Source: Fusobacterium varium (lineage in GTDB: Bacteria; Fusobacteriota; Fusobacteriia; Fusobacteriales; Fusobacteriaceae). From it: DNA of 64,000 bases. This document shows, one piece after another, positions 1 through 9,197 of this stretch. The stretch is taken from positions 1,116,001 through 1,180,000 of the forward strand of contig LR134390.1 in assembly GCA_900637705.1 (NCBI GenBank), in the 5' to 3' direction. Each line of letters starts with the position of its first letter. The stretch's first letter is position 1. The translations under genes were made by a program, and so were the position numbers. The notes below the pieces were generated by a model. The model was not told the origin of the DNA. It saw only the letters and a program-made list of their open reading frames with translations, and did not search any database.

Positions 1-554
1 TATGTAGGAAATGTAATGGAGCTTTGTCAGGAGAAAAGGGGAATATTCATAGGAATGGATTTCATAGATGAAACTAGATCCCTTCTCACTTATGAACTTC
101 CACTAGCTGAAATTGTAATTGATTTTTATGATAAGTTAAAATCAAGAACTAAAGGATATGCTTCTTTTGAATATGAACTTGTAGGATACAAAGAATCTGA
201 TCTTGTAAAAGTTGATATACTTGTATCAGGAAAACCAGTAGATGCTTTTTCATTTATAGCTCATAGAGATGGAGCTTATTCCAGAGGAAGAGCTATTTGT
301 GAAAAACTTAGAGAAGTTATTCCAAGACAACAGTTTGAAATACCTATTCAGGCAGCATTAGGTTCAAAAGTTATAGCAAGAGAAACTATAAAAGCTTTCA
401 GAAAGAATGTTATAGCTAAGTGTTATGGTGGAGATATAACAAGAAAGAAAAAACTTCTTGAAAAACAAAAGAAGGAAAGAAGAGAATGAAGAGTATTGGA
501 AATGTTGAAATTCCTCAGGAAGCATTTGTATCAGTACTTAAATTGAATGATTAA
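1..554 (+). CDS. lepA: Elongation factor 4 (LepA), C-terminal part, with frameshift
   Basis: This is the C-terminal third of LepA/EF4, the ribosome-associated GTPase that back-translocates stalled ribosomes; the GTPase domains lie upstream of the window. The frame is open from base 1. Family landmarks are the segments [48 protein letters not shown] and [17 protein letters not shown]. The reading frame hits a stop at 487-489, but adding one A to the A-run near 466-470 gives [13 protein letters not shown] and continues to the usual LepA end ([13 protein letters not shown]) with a stop at 552-554. I therefore read this as one gene with a missing base, probably a sequencing indel. The residues themselves leave no serious alternative identity. 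Confidence 0.95.
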
Positions 555-783
555 TCAGTAGAATAAAAGAGAGTGACTAATAATCATAGAAAAATAGATT
601 TAGAATTTTTTAATAGAAAAGTTTATTATTAATTTAGTTCATAAAAAATAAAATACTCACAGGATATTGTTTTTTATGATTTGCTTACTTTATTAATTAC
701 AAGAATTTTTTATTATCGAGATTTCTAAAATTTATTCTGGTTTTTTAGTTATTCTCTTTTTAACAGTAAAGGGGGAGAATGTT

Positions 784-1995
784 TTGAATATAGGAAGAGA
801 AATATTAGATAAACTAAATGTGTTGAGTAAAATAAGCGAACCTTCCAAAGGGGTAACAAGATTATATCTGACAAAAGAATATTTAGAAGCTAGAAATATT
901 ATAGAAAACTGGATGAAAGAAGCAGGACTTACAACAAGAATAGATGGAGTAGGAAATCTTATTGGAGAATATAAAAGTAATAATGCAGAAGCAAAAACTC
1001 TTGTAATGGGTTCACATCAAGATAGTATAGAAGATGGAGGAAAATTTGATGGAATACTAGGGGTAATACTTCCAATAGTATGTATAAAAAATCTTCTTAA
1101 AGAATATAGAGAATTAAATTGTAATATAAAAATAATATCATTTGCATATGAAGAAGGAACAACTTATGGAGCAGCCTGCTTAACAAGTAAAGCAGTAGCT
1201 GGAACCTTTAAAGAACATCTTTTGGAATTAGAATATAAAGGGAAAAAACTTAAAGATGCTATGGAGGAATATAGACTTAATCCTCAAAAAATAGATGAGT
1301 GTAAAATGAAAAAAGAAGATATAGATACTTTTTTAGAAGTACATATAGAACAGGGACCAGTTCTAGAATATGAAAATCTTCCTGTGGGTATAGTAACTGC
1401 TATTCAATCTTGCAACAGATATCTTGTAAAGATAAAAGGTCAGGCAGGGCATTCTGGAACTATTCCTATGAAGCTGAGAAAAGATGCAGGAGCTGCAATG
1501 GCTGAAATAATATATAAAAGTACAAAACTTGCAGAAGAATTAGGAGAAATGGTTTTAACTTTTGGAAAAATGTCTGTTACTCCAGGAGCAGTAAATGTAA
1601 TACCAGGGGAGGCAGAGTTCACAATAGATATAAGAGCTATGAAAAATACTATTTTAGTGGATACCATAGAAAAAATAGAAAATATCATAAAAGAGATAGT
1701 TGAAAGAAAGGGAATGTCATATTCTATTCAAATGACAAATGAAATAATGGAAACAGCTTGTAGTCTATCAGTAATGGAAGCTTTAGAAAAAAGTTTTATG
1801 AGGCAGAATATTCCTGTATTTAAACTTCCAAGTGGTGCAGGGCATGATGCACAGGAAATGGCAAATATTGCTGAAATGGGAATGCTTTTTGTAAGGTGTG
1901 TAGATGGAATAAGTCATAATCCAATAGAAGATGTAAGAGAAAAAGATTTAGATATAGCAGGAAATATAATTATGGATTATATTTATAACTTTTAA
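784..1995 (+). CDS. M20 family amidohydrolase (N-carbamoyl-amino acid hydrolase / allantoate amidohydrolase type)
   Basis: A 403-residue zinc peptidase-fold hydrolase of the M20/hydantoinase-carbamoylase group. Metal-site motifs are visible: GSHQDS (His78, Asp80), the GGKFDG motif with Asp89, the EEG pair near 123-125, the EVHIEQG motif and a C-terminal GAGHDAQEMA motif. Family members hydrolyse N-carbamoyl-L-amino acids, ureidoglycolate or allantoate; the sequence alone does not fix the substrate. The start at 784 is TTG, preceded by GGGGGAG, and the protein begins at the usual position for the family. No hydantoinase, allantoinase or transporter lies next to it, so the pathway cannot be read from context. 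The gene ends just before the folded element at 2008-2117. Cytoplasmic; no signal peptide. Confidence 0.85.
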   Translation: MNIGREILDKLNVLSKISEPSKGVTRLYLTKEYLEARNIIENWMKEAGLTTRIDGVGNLIGEYKSNNAEAKTLVMGSHQDSIEDGGKFDGILGVILPIVCIKNLLKEYRELNCNIKIISFAYEEGTTYGAACLTSKAVAGTFKEHLLELEYKGKKLKDAMEEYRLNPQKIDECKMKKEDIDTFLEVHIEQGPVLEYENLPVGIVTAIQSCNRYLVKIKGQAGHSGTIPMKLRKDAGAAMAEIIYKSTKLAEELGEMVLTFGKMSVTPGAVNVIPGEAEFTIDIRAMKNTILVDTIEKIENIIKEIVERKGMSYSIQMTNEIMETACSLSVMEALEKSFMRQNIPVFKLPSGAGHDAQEMANIAEMGMLFVRCVDGISHNPIEDVREKDLDIAGNIIMDYIYNF

Positions 1996-2007
1996 AATTT
2001 GATAAAT

Positions 2008-2117
2008 AAAAATATAGGTGGCTAAAAGGAAAGTAATTAAGTAGTTGAATTAACTGTTATAATTACTGAGATACAGCAGAGGAACTGCTGTATTCCTAAT
2101 AAGCCACCTATATTTTT
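2008..2117. repeat. Structured intergenic element: 16-bp outer stem enclosing two hairpins
   Basis: The sequence at 2008-2023 is the perfect reverse complement of 2102-2117 (core GGTGGCT/AGCCACC). Inside it sit a hairpin at 2032-2067 (8 perfect outer pairs, extended by weaker pairs to an apical AGTT/AACT) and a hairpin at 2071-2093 (ATACAGCAG/CTGCTGTAT, loop AGGAA). The whole would fold as a three-way junction on either strand. It lies between convergent genes and ends in a T run on the plus strand, so a bidirectional terminator is the simplest reading. It is far more elaborate than the other terminators in the window. Confidence 0.75.
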
Positions 2118-2124
2118 TATAATT

Positions 2125-3009
2125 TTACTTTTTATTTTTTTTATGAAGTTGGCTGTATAAATTCCATCTATCGTGAAACCACATCCATTGTTCTGGGTAT
2201 TCTCTGATTACTTCTTCCATTTTACTTATGAGAAGCTGCGTATTTACTTGAACATCTTCTTTAAAATTATCAGTTTTAATAAATTCTACCTGCTCTACAA
2301 CTTTTATTGTACAGGAATTGTCTTTGTGCATAATGTTGTATCCCCATACAAATGGAATATCATATTTTAATGCAAGGGAAACAGCTCCAGTAGGAGCTTT
2401 GGTTGATTCACCAAAGAAATTGACAATAGCTCCCTTATCTCTATGGTCGCTGAATAATGCAATTATTCCTTTATTATTAAGTCTTTCTATGAGCTCCCTG
2501 CTTGTTCTCTTACTCTTTTTTAAAATTGTAAGATTAAGATCATTTTTTCTGCTTTCTGTTATAAATTTATCAAGATATGGATTTCTCTGTTTTTTAGCAA
2601 CAGTAGTAATATCATATCCCTCTCCAGCTTTTACAGTAGCTTCCATATTACCTAGATGGAGTGTTGAAACTACAACACCTTTATTTTCAGCAGCAGCTTT
2701 ATGTAGAATTTCTATATTTTCAATTTTTACTCTGCCAGGTTCATGGAGATATTTTCCAAACCATAAAGTACATAAAAAAGCTTTCAACATTATTTTGAAA
2801 GATTCAAGAGCTATTCTTTCTCTTTCTTCCTGAGTTTTTTCCGGGAAAGCAAGTTTAAGATTAGCAAGAGCTATTTCTCTTCTTTTTTTGACTACATGGT
2901 ATCCTAACCAGCCTAAAAATTCTGCAAATTTAAATCTAGCATTTTCAGGAAAAAGAAGGATAATAAATCTAAAGAACATAATTATCCAATATTGTATTCT
3001 ATATATCAT
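2125..3009 (-). CDS. Lysophospholipid / lipid A acyltransferase (LpxL-HtrB family)
   Basis: 294 residues. It has an N-terminal hydrophobic segment (YWIIMFFRFIILLF), the family region around KKRREIALANLKLAFPEKT, and the acyltransferase active-site motif HLGNMEA (H-x4-E) within STLHLGNMEA. It also has the later family region (FFGESTKAPTGAVSLAL) and ends with the EQWMWFHDRW motif typical of LpxL/LpxM. These inner-membrane enzymes transfer secondary acyl chains to the Kdo-lipid A precursor, which fits an outer-membrane bacterium. The gene is monocistronic and divergent from the lipoprotein at 3290. Exact acyl position (LpxL versus LpxM-like) cannot be told. Confidence 0.9.
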   Translation of the reverse strand: MIYRIQYWIIMFFRFIILLFPENARFKFAEFLGWLGYHVVKKRREIALANLKLAFPEKTQEERERIALESFKIMLKAFLCTLWFGKYLHEPGRVKIENIEILHKAAAENKGVVVSTLHLGNMEATVKAGEGYDITTVAKKQRNPYLDKFITESRKNDLNLTILKKSKRTSRELIERLNNKGIIALFSDHRDKGAIVNFFGESTKAPTGAVSLALKYDIPFVWGYNIMHKDNSCTIKVVEQVEFIKTDNFKEDVQVNTQLLISKMEEVIREYPEQWMWFHDRWNLYSQLHKKNKK

Positions 3010-3050
3010 AAAATTATCTCCTATATTAAAGTTGTTATTTTAGCAGAAAC

Positions 3051-3079
3051 ATTATAACATAAAATATTGAAAAGGTAAA
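3051..3079 (-). promoter_or_regulatory. Probable promoter for the lipid A acyltransferase
   Basis: On the minus strand TTTACC (3079-3074) and TATAAT (3056-3051) are separated by 17 bases, about 45 bases upstream of the gene start. The -10 box is perfect and the -35 box is moderate. Confidence 0.55.
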
Positions 3080-3229
3080 TGAATCTATTAGAGCATATAA
3101 TTTTATAGAAATTTTATAAACTATTTATAAATTGGCTTGGTATTATTTTTAACTTTGAATAATTTCCAGTAATATAGATGTTTTTTTAGTTTTATAATTT
3201 TTTATATTTTCATTTTATCTGTATTAACA

Positions 3230-3258
3230 TTGTTGAGTACAAAGACAAATGGTATAAT
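3230..3258 (+). promoter_or_regulatory. Probable promoter for the MORN2 lipoprotein gene
   Basis: TTGTTG (3230-3235), a 17-base spacer and a perfect TATAAT (3253-3258) lie about 30 bases before the start codon at 3290, with a GGAGGG ribosome site between. Confidence 0.6.
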
Positions 3259-3289
3259 AAAAATATTGACATCTATGGAGGGCTGATTT

Positions 3290-3877
3290 ATGAAAAAAGT
3301 AATATTTATATTGGTTATATTATTATTAACAAGTTGCTATAAAAAGAGAATCGAAGATATTTCAAAGCAGGAAATAAGAGATGGAATAGTATATGTAGTC
3401 AATGAAGATAAATCATACAGTGGAGTATTTATAGAAAAGTATGAAAAGGATAAATTTTATGTAATGCAAGATAAAAACGGAGAAAATAAAAGTTATTATA
3501 AGGGTGGAAAACTAAGAAAAGAAATAACATATAAAAACGGAATAAAAGATGGGATAGAAAAAATATATTATCCAAATAATCAATTAATGTTGGAAATTGC
3601 ATATAAAAAAGGAGAAAAGGAAGGAAAGCTAAAAAAATATTATCCAGATGGAAAGTTGCAGTATGAAGTTTTTTATAAAAATGGGTTAAAAGAGGGAATA
3701 GAAAAAACATATTATAAAAATGGAAATTTAAGATTGGAAATTCCTTATGAGAATTCTAAAATAGTTGGAACAGAAAAAAGATATTATGAAAGTGGAGAAT
3801 TATTTGGAGAAATTACATATAGTGATGAAGATGTAAAAGAAGTATATTATGAAAAAAATGGAGAAATAAAAAAATAG
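3290..3877 (+). CDS. MORN2 / YwqK-type repeat lipoprotein
   Basis: 195 residues. The N-terminus is a lipoprotein signal with lipobox LTSC (Cys near residue 16), so the protein should be anchored in a membrane and face the periplasm or outside. From about residue 70 it contains consecutive MORN2-type repeats of the form YYxxGKLxxExxYKNGxKEG, such as YYPDGKLQYEVFYKNGLKEG and YYKNGNLRLEIPY. Databases often name this family toxin-antitoxin YwqK antitoxin; that name does not establish a function. Comparative work on fusobacteria has linked expanded MORN2 genes with invasive species and adhesin loci. A second member lies at 33598 next to the autotransporter. The gene stands alone here. Confidence 0.85.
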   Translation: MKKVIFILVILLLTSCYKKRIEDISKQEIRDGIVYVVNEDKSYSGVFIEKYEKDKFYVMQDKNGENKSYYKGGKLRKEITYKNGIKDGIEKIYYPNNQLMLEIAYKKGEKEGKLKKYYPDGKLQYEVFYKNGLKEGIEKTYYKNGNLRLEIPYENSKIVGTEKRYYESGELFGEITYSDEDVKEVYYEKNGEIKK

Positions 3878-3977
3878 TTTTAACAGCAGAATAAACTGAA
3901 GCTAAACTTATAGTGACAAGATGTATTTGAAATAGCTTAAAATCTATAACATAAAAAATCAAAATTTGGTATTATAA

Positions 3978-4006
3978 TTGCCTAGAATAAGTTCCTGTGT
4001 TATAAT
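3978..4006 (+). promoter_or_regulatory. Probable promoter for mtnN and the genes after it
   Basis: TTGCCT (3978-3983), a 17-base spacer and TATAAT (4001-4006) lie 50 bases before the mtnN start. The following genes run close together to sepF, so this may drive much of the cluster. Confidence 0.6.
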
Positions 4007-4056
4007 TTTAAAGAAAATAGAAATAAAAAAATAATTAAAATCATAGAGGTGAAGTA

Positions 4057-4752
4057 ATGAAAATAGGTATAATTGGTGCAATGAATGAAGAGGTAGTAGA
4101 ATTAAAAACTGTAATGAGTGATATAAAATCTGAAAATATTGGAAATTTAGAATTTTTTAAAGGCAAACTTTTGGGAAAAGATGTAGTGTTGGTAGAGGGA
4201 GGAATTGGAAAAGTAAATGCTGCTATATGTGCTACACTTATGATAAATCATTTTAAAGTGGATAAAGTACTTTTCACAGGAGTAGCAGGTGGAGTAAATC
4301 CTGATATCAATATAGGAGATATAGTTATAGGAAAGGATCTTATAGAACATGATTTTGACAGTACAGCCTTTGGATATGAACTTGGTCAAATACCAAGAAT
4401 GGATACTTATATATTTAAAGCAGATCAGGAATTAATTGATATAGCCTGTGATGTAGCTGAAAAAGAATTTGGAAAATCTAAAGTATGTTTAGGGCGTATA
4501 GTAAGTGGTGATGAATTTGTTGCTTCGTTGGAAAGAATTGAATGGCTGAGAAATACTTTTAATGCTGACTGTACAGAGATGGAAGGAGCAGCAGTAGCCC
4601 ATGTATGTCATGTTTTCAAAATGCCTTTCCTTATAATAAGGGCAATATCTGATAAAGCCAACCATGATGCAAAAGTTGATTTTCCTGAATTTGTAAAATT
4701 GGCAGCTAAAAATTCTAAAACTATAATAGAAGGTATATTGAATAGACTTTAA
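4057..4752 (+). CDS. mtnN: 5'-methylthioadenosine / S-adenosylhomocysteine nucleosidase
   Basis: 231 residues, the normal length for MtnN/Pfs. It cleaves the glycosidic bond of methylthioadenosine and S-adenosylhomocysteine, clearing SAM by-products and feeding methionine salvage or AI-2 production. Visible landmarks are GIIGAMNEE at the N-terminus (catalytic Glu near 12), the VFTGVAGGVNP-like segment, the EMEGAAVAHVC motif with Glu174/Glu176, and ISDKAN with the proton donor Asp199. The start is preceded by GAGGTGA. It leads a run of housekeeping genes, with folC 16 bases behind. Confidence 0.96.
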   Translation: MKIGIIGAMNEEVVELKTVMSDIKSENIGNLEFFKGKLLGKDVVLVEGGIGKVNAAICATLMINHFKVDKVLFTGVAGGVNPDINIGDIVIGKDLIEHDFDSTAFGYELGQIPRMDTYIFKADQELIDIACDVAEKEFGKSKVCLGRIVSGDEFVASLERIEWLRNTFNADCTEMEGAAVAHVCHVFKMPFLIIRAISDKANHDAKVDFPEFVKLAAKNSKTIIEGILNRL

Positions 4753-4768
4753 TGAAGTTATTGGAGAG

Positions 4769-6010
4769 ATGAAAATGAATATAAATGAATTATTAGATGA
4801 ACTTTATTCATATTCGATGCATGGAATAAAGCTGGGATTAGAAAATATAAAAAAGATATGTGAAGAATTGGGAAATCCTCAAAATTCATATAAAATAATT
4901 CATATAGCAGGAACTAATGGGAAAGGGTCAACTGCTACAACTTTGGAAACTATACTGTTGGAAGCAGGTTATAGTGTAGGAAAATATACTTCACCTCATA
5001 TATTGAAATTTAATGAAAGAATAAGAGCAGATGGGAAAGATATATCAGATGAAGATATAGCATATTATTATGAAATGGTAAAAAAAGCCATAGAAAATAA
5101 AAAAGTAAAACCAACATTTTTTGAAGTGACAACTGCAATGATGTTTAAATATTTTCAAGATAAAAAAGTGGATTATGTAGTACTTGAAACAGGTATGGGT
5201 GGCAGATTTGATGCTACCAATATCACTAAAGCAGATTTGTGTATAATAACTAATGTTACTTTGGATCATACTGAATATCTGGGAGATACTATTTATAAAA
5301 TAGCAAGAGAAAAAGCAGGAATAATAAAAGATTGTCCTAAAGTAATAGTAGCAGATAATAATAGTGAATTTTTAAAAGCTATAAATGAAGAAAAAGCAAA
5401 AGTGATTAATGTTTTAGAAAAATATAAATATGCTGAAGAAAAACTTGATTTTGAAAATTTTGTAACAGAAATAAAAATAGATGGAGATATTTTTGAGTTT
5501 TCTCTATTTGGAGATTATCAATTTAAAAATTTTCTTTGTGCTTATGAAGCAGCTTTGGAATTAGGAATATCAAAAGAAATAATAAAGAAAGCCAGCAAAA
5601 AAGTAATATGGCAGTGCAGATTTGAAAGATACAGCAATAATCCTCTTGTAGTATTAGATGGAGCTCATAATCCAGATGGAATGACAGAGCTAAAAAAAAT
5701 AATAGAAAAAGGTTATAAGCCAGAAGAAGTAGTAGCTATTGTATCAATATTGAAGGACAAGGATATAAAAAGTATGTTGAAGATTTTAAAAAGTATTTCA
5801 TCTACTTTGATATTAACATCTCTTGCAGAGAATCCAAGAGGAACTTCTGGAGAAGAGATATATAGACAACTCTCAAATATAGATGGCTGCAGTATAGAAA
5901 ATGATTTAATGAAAGCCTATAAAAAAGCTTTAGATATGAAGAAAAAAATAATTCTTATATGTGGGTCTTTTTATCTTTTAAGTAAATTTAAAGAGGAAAT
6001 AAATGAGTAA
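4769..6010 (+). CDS. folC: Folylpolyglutamate synthase / dihydrofolate synthase
   Basis: 413 residues of the Mur-ligase fold. It adds glutamate to (dihydro)folates, retaining them in the cytoplasm. The ATP-binding loop GTNGKGS is at about residues 48-54. Further family motifs are the ETGMGGRFDATN segment, LDHTEYLG, and a C-terminal VVLDGAHNPDG. Two ATG codons lie close together at the start (4769 and 4775); the first was kept. The 3' end overlaps the next small gene by 8 bases, suggesting translational coupling. Whether it also acts as dihydrofolate synthase cannot be told from sequence. Confidence 0.95.
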   Translation: MKMNINELLDELYSYSMHGIKLGLENIKKICEELGNPQNSYKIIHIAGTNGKGSTATTLETILLEAGYSVGKYTSPHILKFNERIRADGKDISDEDIAYYYEMVKKAIENKKVKPTFFEVTTAMMFKYFQDKKVDYVVLETGMGGRFDATNITKADLCIITNVTLDHTEYLGDTIYKIAREKAGIIKDCPKVIVADNNSEFLKAINEEKAKVINVLEKYKYAEEKLDFENFVTEIKIDGDIFEFSLFGDYQFKNFLCAYEAALELGISKEIIKKASKKVIWQCRFERYSNNPLVVLDGAHNPDGMTELKKIIEKGYKPEEVVAIVSILKDKDIKSMLKILKSISSTLILTSLAENPRGTSGEEIYRQLSNIDGCSIENDLMKAYKKALDMKKKIILICGSFYLLSKFKEEINE

Positions 6011-6284
6011 AAAAGTAAATACTTTGGGAATTTTAATAAAGATTTCATTTTTGGGAGCTTTTATATTTTATGAGCATAAAATGTATGAAGAATATAAGAG
6101 AAGTAAGAGAAATCTTGAGTATAGTCAAAAAACGATAAATAAAGAAGTTCGAGATTCTTTTTTGTTGAGAAAAGAAAATTTTTATCTGGATAAGGATTAT
6201 CAGAAAAATTTTGATAAATTAAAGAAAAATGTACCTAAAAATGAAATACAAGAAGAATTTCAAGGAGGAATAGTCTTTGAATAG
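6003..6284 (+). CDS. Small single-pass membrane protein, unknown function
   Basis: 93 residues with no family I recognise. One hydrophobic segment (residues about 8-23, TLGILIKISFLGAFIF) is followed by a charged, helix-forming tail rich in Lys, Glu and Arg. By position it looks like a cell-division or envelope accessory protein, but that is only a guess from size and topology. It overlaps folC by 8 bases upstream and the TTG start of hprK by 8 bases downstream, so it is co-translated with both. The overlapping frames and coherent topology support it as a real gene. Confidence 0.7.
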   Translation: MSKKVNTLGILIKISFLGAFIFYEHKMYEEYKRSKRNLEYSQKTINKEVRDSFLLRKENFYLDKDYQKNFDKLKKNVPKNEIQEEFQGGIVFE

Positions 6285-8223
6285 AGTTAGAAAATATAAA
6301 GAAAGTATTATTGTAAGGGATATAATGGAACATTTTAATATGGAACTGATAAATGAAGGTGATCTTGATTTTGAAATAACTACACCAAGTATATATCAGA
6401 TAGGGTATGAATTGATAGGTTTTTTTGATGAAGATGGAGATGAATTAAATAAATATCTTCACATATATGGAAAAAAAGAAGCTATGTTTGTAGATAAATT
6501 GTCTTCAGAAAAAAAATCTGATATGTGGAATAAATATTTTACATATAACTTTCCAGCACTGATTATAACTGGGGAAACTAAAGTTACGAAAGAAATGGTT
6601 GAAGCTGCCAAAAAAAATAATAAGACTATATTAAAAAGTCCTATGAGAACATCTAAGACTATAAGAGAATTAAAGTTTTTTCTATCTAAAGAGTTAGCAG
6701 AAGAAAAAATGATTAATGGATATATGCTTCTTGAAATACTAGGTGTAGGAGTAATGCTTACTGGATATGAAGATGCAAAACTTGGAGTAACTATAGAACT
6801 TTTAGAAAGAGGACATAAACTTATAACTGACAATAATCTTATTATAAAAAGAGTGGCAGAAAATGATCTTGAAGGATATAATCGTTTTGATAAAAGTATA
6901 ATGGATAGCCATTTTTTTATAGTAAATAATAAAGATGGAAGTAAAATAGATGTAACTACTCAATTTGGAATAAAAGCAACAAGAAATATGAAAAGAATAG
7001 ATATGCTTGTAGTACTCGAAGAATGGGACGAAAAAAAGTTTTATGATAGACTTGGTTTAGATGAAGTATATGAAGAATTTTTAGGAGAAAAAATTCCAAA
7101 AGTAACAGTACCTGTAAGAAAGGGAAGAAATCTTGCTATAATTTTAGAAACAGCAGCTTTGAATTATAGATTAAAAATGATGGGAGTAAATTCGGCTGAA
7201 TACTTTATGGAGGAATCAAAAAAGATAATAGCAGCAAATAGAGTAAAACAAGGAGATAGTGATATGAATAATGATAAACTGCTTCCAGTTAGAAAATTAA
7301 AAAATGAATTTAATCTAAAAGTTTTACATGGAGAAGAAAAATTAGACAGTACATATATAAAAACTACAGGAATACATCGACCATCTTTAGCATTGTCAGG
7401 ATATGTTGATATGTATGAAGATGAAGGATATACAGGAGTTCAGCTTTTTTCAAAAGTAGAATTTAAATATTTGGAAAGTTTATCTGAAGAAAAGAGAATA
7501 GAAAATTTAAAAAGATATTTAGAATTTCATTTTCCAATAATAGTACTTACATCAGACGCTGAAATGCCACAGTATTTCTTTGAACTGATAAAAGAAAAAG
7601 ATTTAATACTGTGTAGAAGTCCATATAAAAAATCCTCTCAATTAATAGCAAATTTCAATGGATTTTTAGAAACATATTTTACACCTAACTTATCACTTCA
7701 TGGAGTATTTTTAGAATTATATGGTTTTGGAGTACTTCTTGTAGGGAAAAGTGGAATAGGAAAAAGTGAAACTGCACTGGAGCTTATTCATAGAGGACAT
7801 AGACTAATAGCTGATGATATGGTAAAATTTGTAAAAGATGTAAGTGGAGATATAATTGGTAAAGCAGCCAAACTTCCATATTTTATGGAAATAAGAGGTT
7901 TAGGAATAATAGATATAAAAACTTTATACGGATTGGGAGCTGTAAGAATAAATAAAAAATTGGATATAATAATAGAATTAAAAGAGCAGGAAAGAGATAA
8001 TTATCTTACATCTGTAGATTATCAAAGTACTTCATCAGAAATATTAGGAAATAAAATACCTAAGGTAATATTGTATATTTCTTCTGGAAGAAATGCTGCT
8101 GCAATGGTAGAGATAGCTGTTATGAATCTTATGGCAATAATGCTTGGTCATGATCCAGAAAAACTTTATGAGGAAGGATTAAAAAGAATGACTGAAGAAG
8201 AAAGAAAAATTTTAGAAGCATAG
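6277..8223 (+). CDS. hprK: HPr kinase/phosphorylase, tandem double-length form with degenerate N-terminal copy
   Basis: 648 residues, about twice the usual 310-330 of HprK, which phosphorylates HPr on serine for carbon catabolite control. The C-terminal half (about 335-648) has an intact Walker A GKSGIGKS at 490-497, followed by RGHRLIADD and IRGLGIIDIKTLYG. The N-terminal half aligns to the same fold (ILGVGVMLTG, ERGHKLITDN) but has GYEDAKLG at 163-170 in place of the P-loop. Conversely the N-terminal half keeps the canonical IPKVTVPVRKGRNLA signature, while the C-terminal half has a diverged IPKVILYISSGRNAA. So each half keeps one of the two family signatures best. Start is TTG at 6277 behind GGAGG (6264-6268); ATG is not available in frame nearby. 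Confidence 0.9.
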   Translation: MNRVRKYKESIIVRDIMEHFNMELINEGDLDFEITTPSIYQIGYELIGFFDEDGDELNKYLHIYGKKEAMFVDKLSSEKKSDMWNKYFTYNFPALIITGETKVTKEMVEAAKKNNKTILKSPMRTSKTIRELKFFLSKELAEEKMINGYMLLEILGVGVMLTGYEDAKLGVTIELLERGHKLITDNNLIIKRVAENDLEGYNRFDKSIMDSHFFIVNNKDGSKIDVTTQFGIKATRNMKRIDMLVVLEEWDEKKFYDRLGLDEVYEEFLGEKIPKVTVPVRKGRNLAIILETAALNYRLKMMGVNSAEYFMEESKKIIAANRVKQGDSDMNNDKLLPVRKLKNEFNLKVLHGEEKLDSTYIKTTGIHRPSLALSGYVDMYEDEGYTGVQLFSKVEFKYLESLSEEKRIENLKRYLEFHFPIIVLTSDAEMPQYFFELIKEKDLILCRSPYKKSSQLIANFNGFLETYFTPNLSLHGVFLELYGFGVLLVGKSGIGKSETALELIHRGHRLIADDMVKFVKDVSGDIIGKAAKLPYFMEIRGLGIIDIKTLYGLGAVRINKKLDIIIELKEQERDNYLTSVDYQSTSSEILGNKIPKVILYISSGRNAAAMVEIAVMNLMAIMLGHDPEKLYEEGLKRMTEEERKILEA

Positions 8224-8236
8224 TTAGGAGGAAATT

Positions 8237-9185
8237 TTGAATAGTTTTTTAGATATAAAAAATAAAATAATAGAAAGTAAAAAATATTTATAACTGCTCA
8301 TGTAAATCCAGATGGAGATGCAATTGGAGCAGGATTAGCTCTATTATCTGGTATTGAAAAATTCAATAATAATTGTGAAGTAAGATTTGTACTTCAAGAT
8401 AAAACTCCAGATAGAGTAAAATTTTTAGAATTGGAAAAAAGAGCAGAAATATATAATGAAGATGAAAATTATGATATGGATCTTGCTATATGTGTCGATA
8501 GTGCTGCTTTGAGCAGAATAGGAGATGTAGAAAAAGCAATAAAGAATACATTTACAATAAATATTGATCATCATATCAGCAATCCAAAATATGGAGATAT
8601 TAATTATGTAGAAAATGTTTCTTCTACAAGTGAAATAATATATAAATTTTTAAAATTTTTAAATGTTGAAATAGATATAAATATAGGAGAAGCTCTTTAT
8701 ACTGGACTTGTAAATGATACAGGAAATTTTAAACATGATAATGTAACTGAGGAAACATTTAAGATGGCAGGATATTTGGTCAAAATAGGAGTAGATAATT
8801 CTAAAATAGTTAGAGAATTTTTAAATACTAAAAGTATGGCTGCAATAAAGTTCTTAGGTCAAGCTATGTATGAAATGAAATTTGATGAAAAAAAGAAATT
8901 AGCTTATTTTTTCCTTTCTAATAAAGATTTTATAAAAATGGTGGGAGAAAAGAAGATACAGAGGAAATAGTGGAAAATTTAGTATCATATGAAAAAGCAG
9001 AAGTATCTCTATTCTTAAGAGAAGATAAACAAGGAGTTATCAAGGGAAGTATGAGAAGTAAGTATGACATAGATGTAAACTCTATAGCAGGTATGTTTGG
9101 TGGTGGAGGACATCGTAAAGCTTCTGGTTTTACAAGCGAACTTTCAGCAGATGAGATAGTTAGAATAATTTTAGAAAAACTATAA
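8237..9185 (+). CDS. nrnA: DHH-family oligoribonuclease / pAp phosphatase (NrnA-like), two frameshifts
   Basis: About 315 residues once two single-base losses are repaired. NrnA degrades nanoRNA (2-5 nucleotide oligos, pGpG) and dephosphorylates pAp. The N-terminal DHH domain shows AHVNPDGDAIGAGLA, a VDSAA motif, NIDHHISN and GLVNDTGNFKHDN. The C-terminal DHHA1 domain shows the glycine-rich GMFGGGGHRKASGF. The first break is in the A-run at about 8278-8284 (SKKIFITAHVNPDG is restored with one A); the second is near 8950 (VGEKEDTEEIVENL restored). Start is TTG at 8237 behind GGAGG. Both breaks are homopolymer losses, so I think the gene is intact in the organism. Confidence 0.88.
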
Positions 9186-9197
9186 GGAGAGTGAAGA

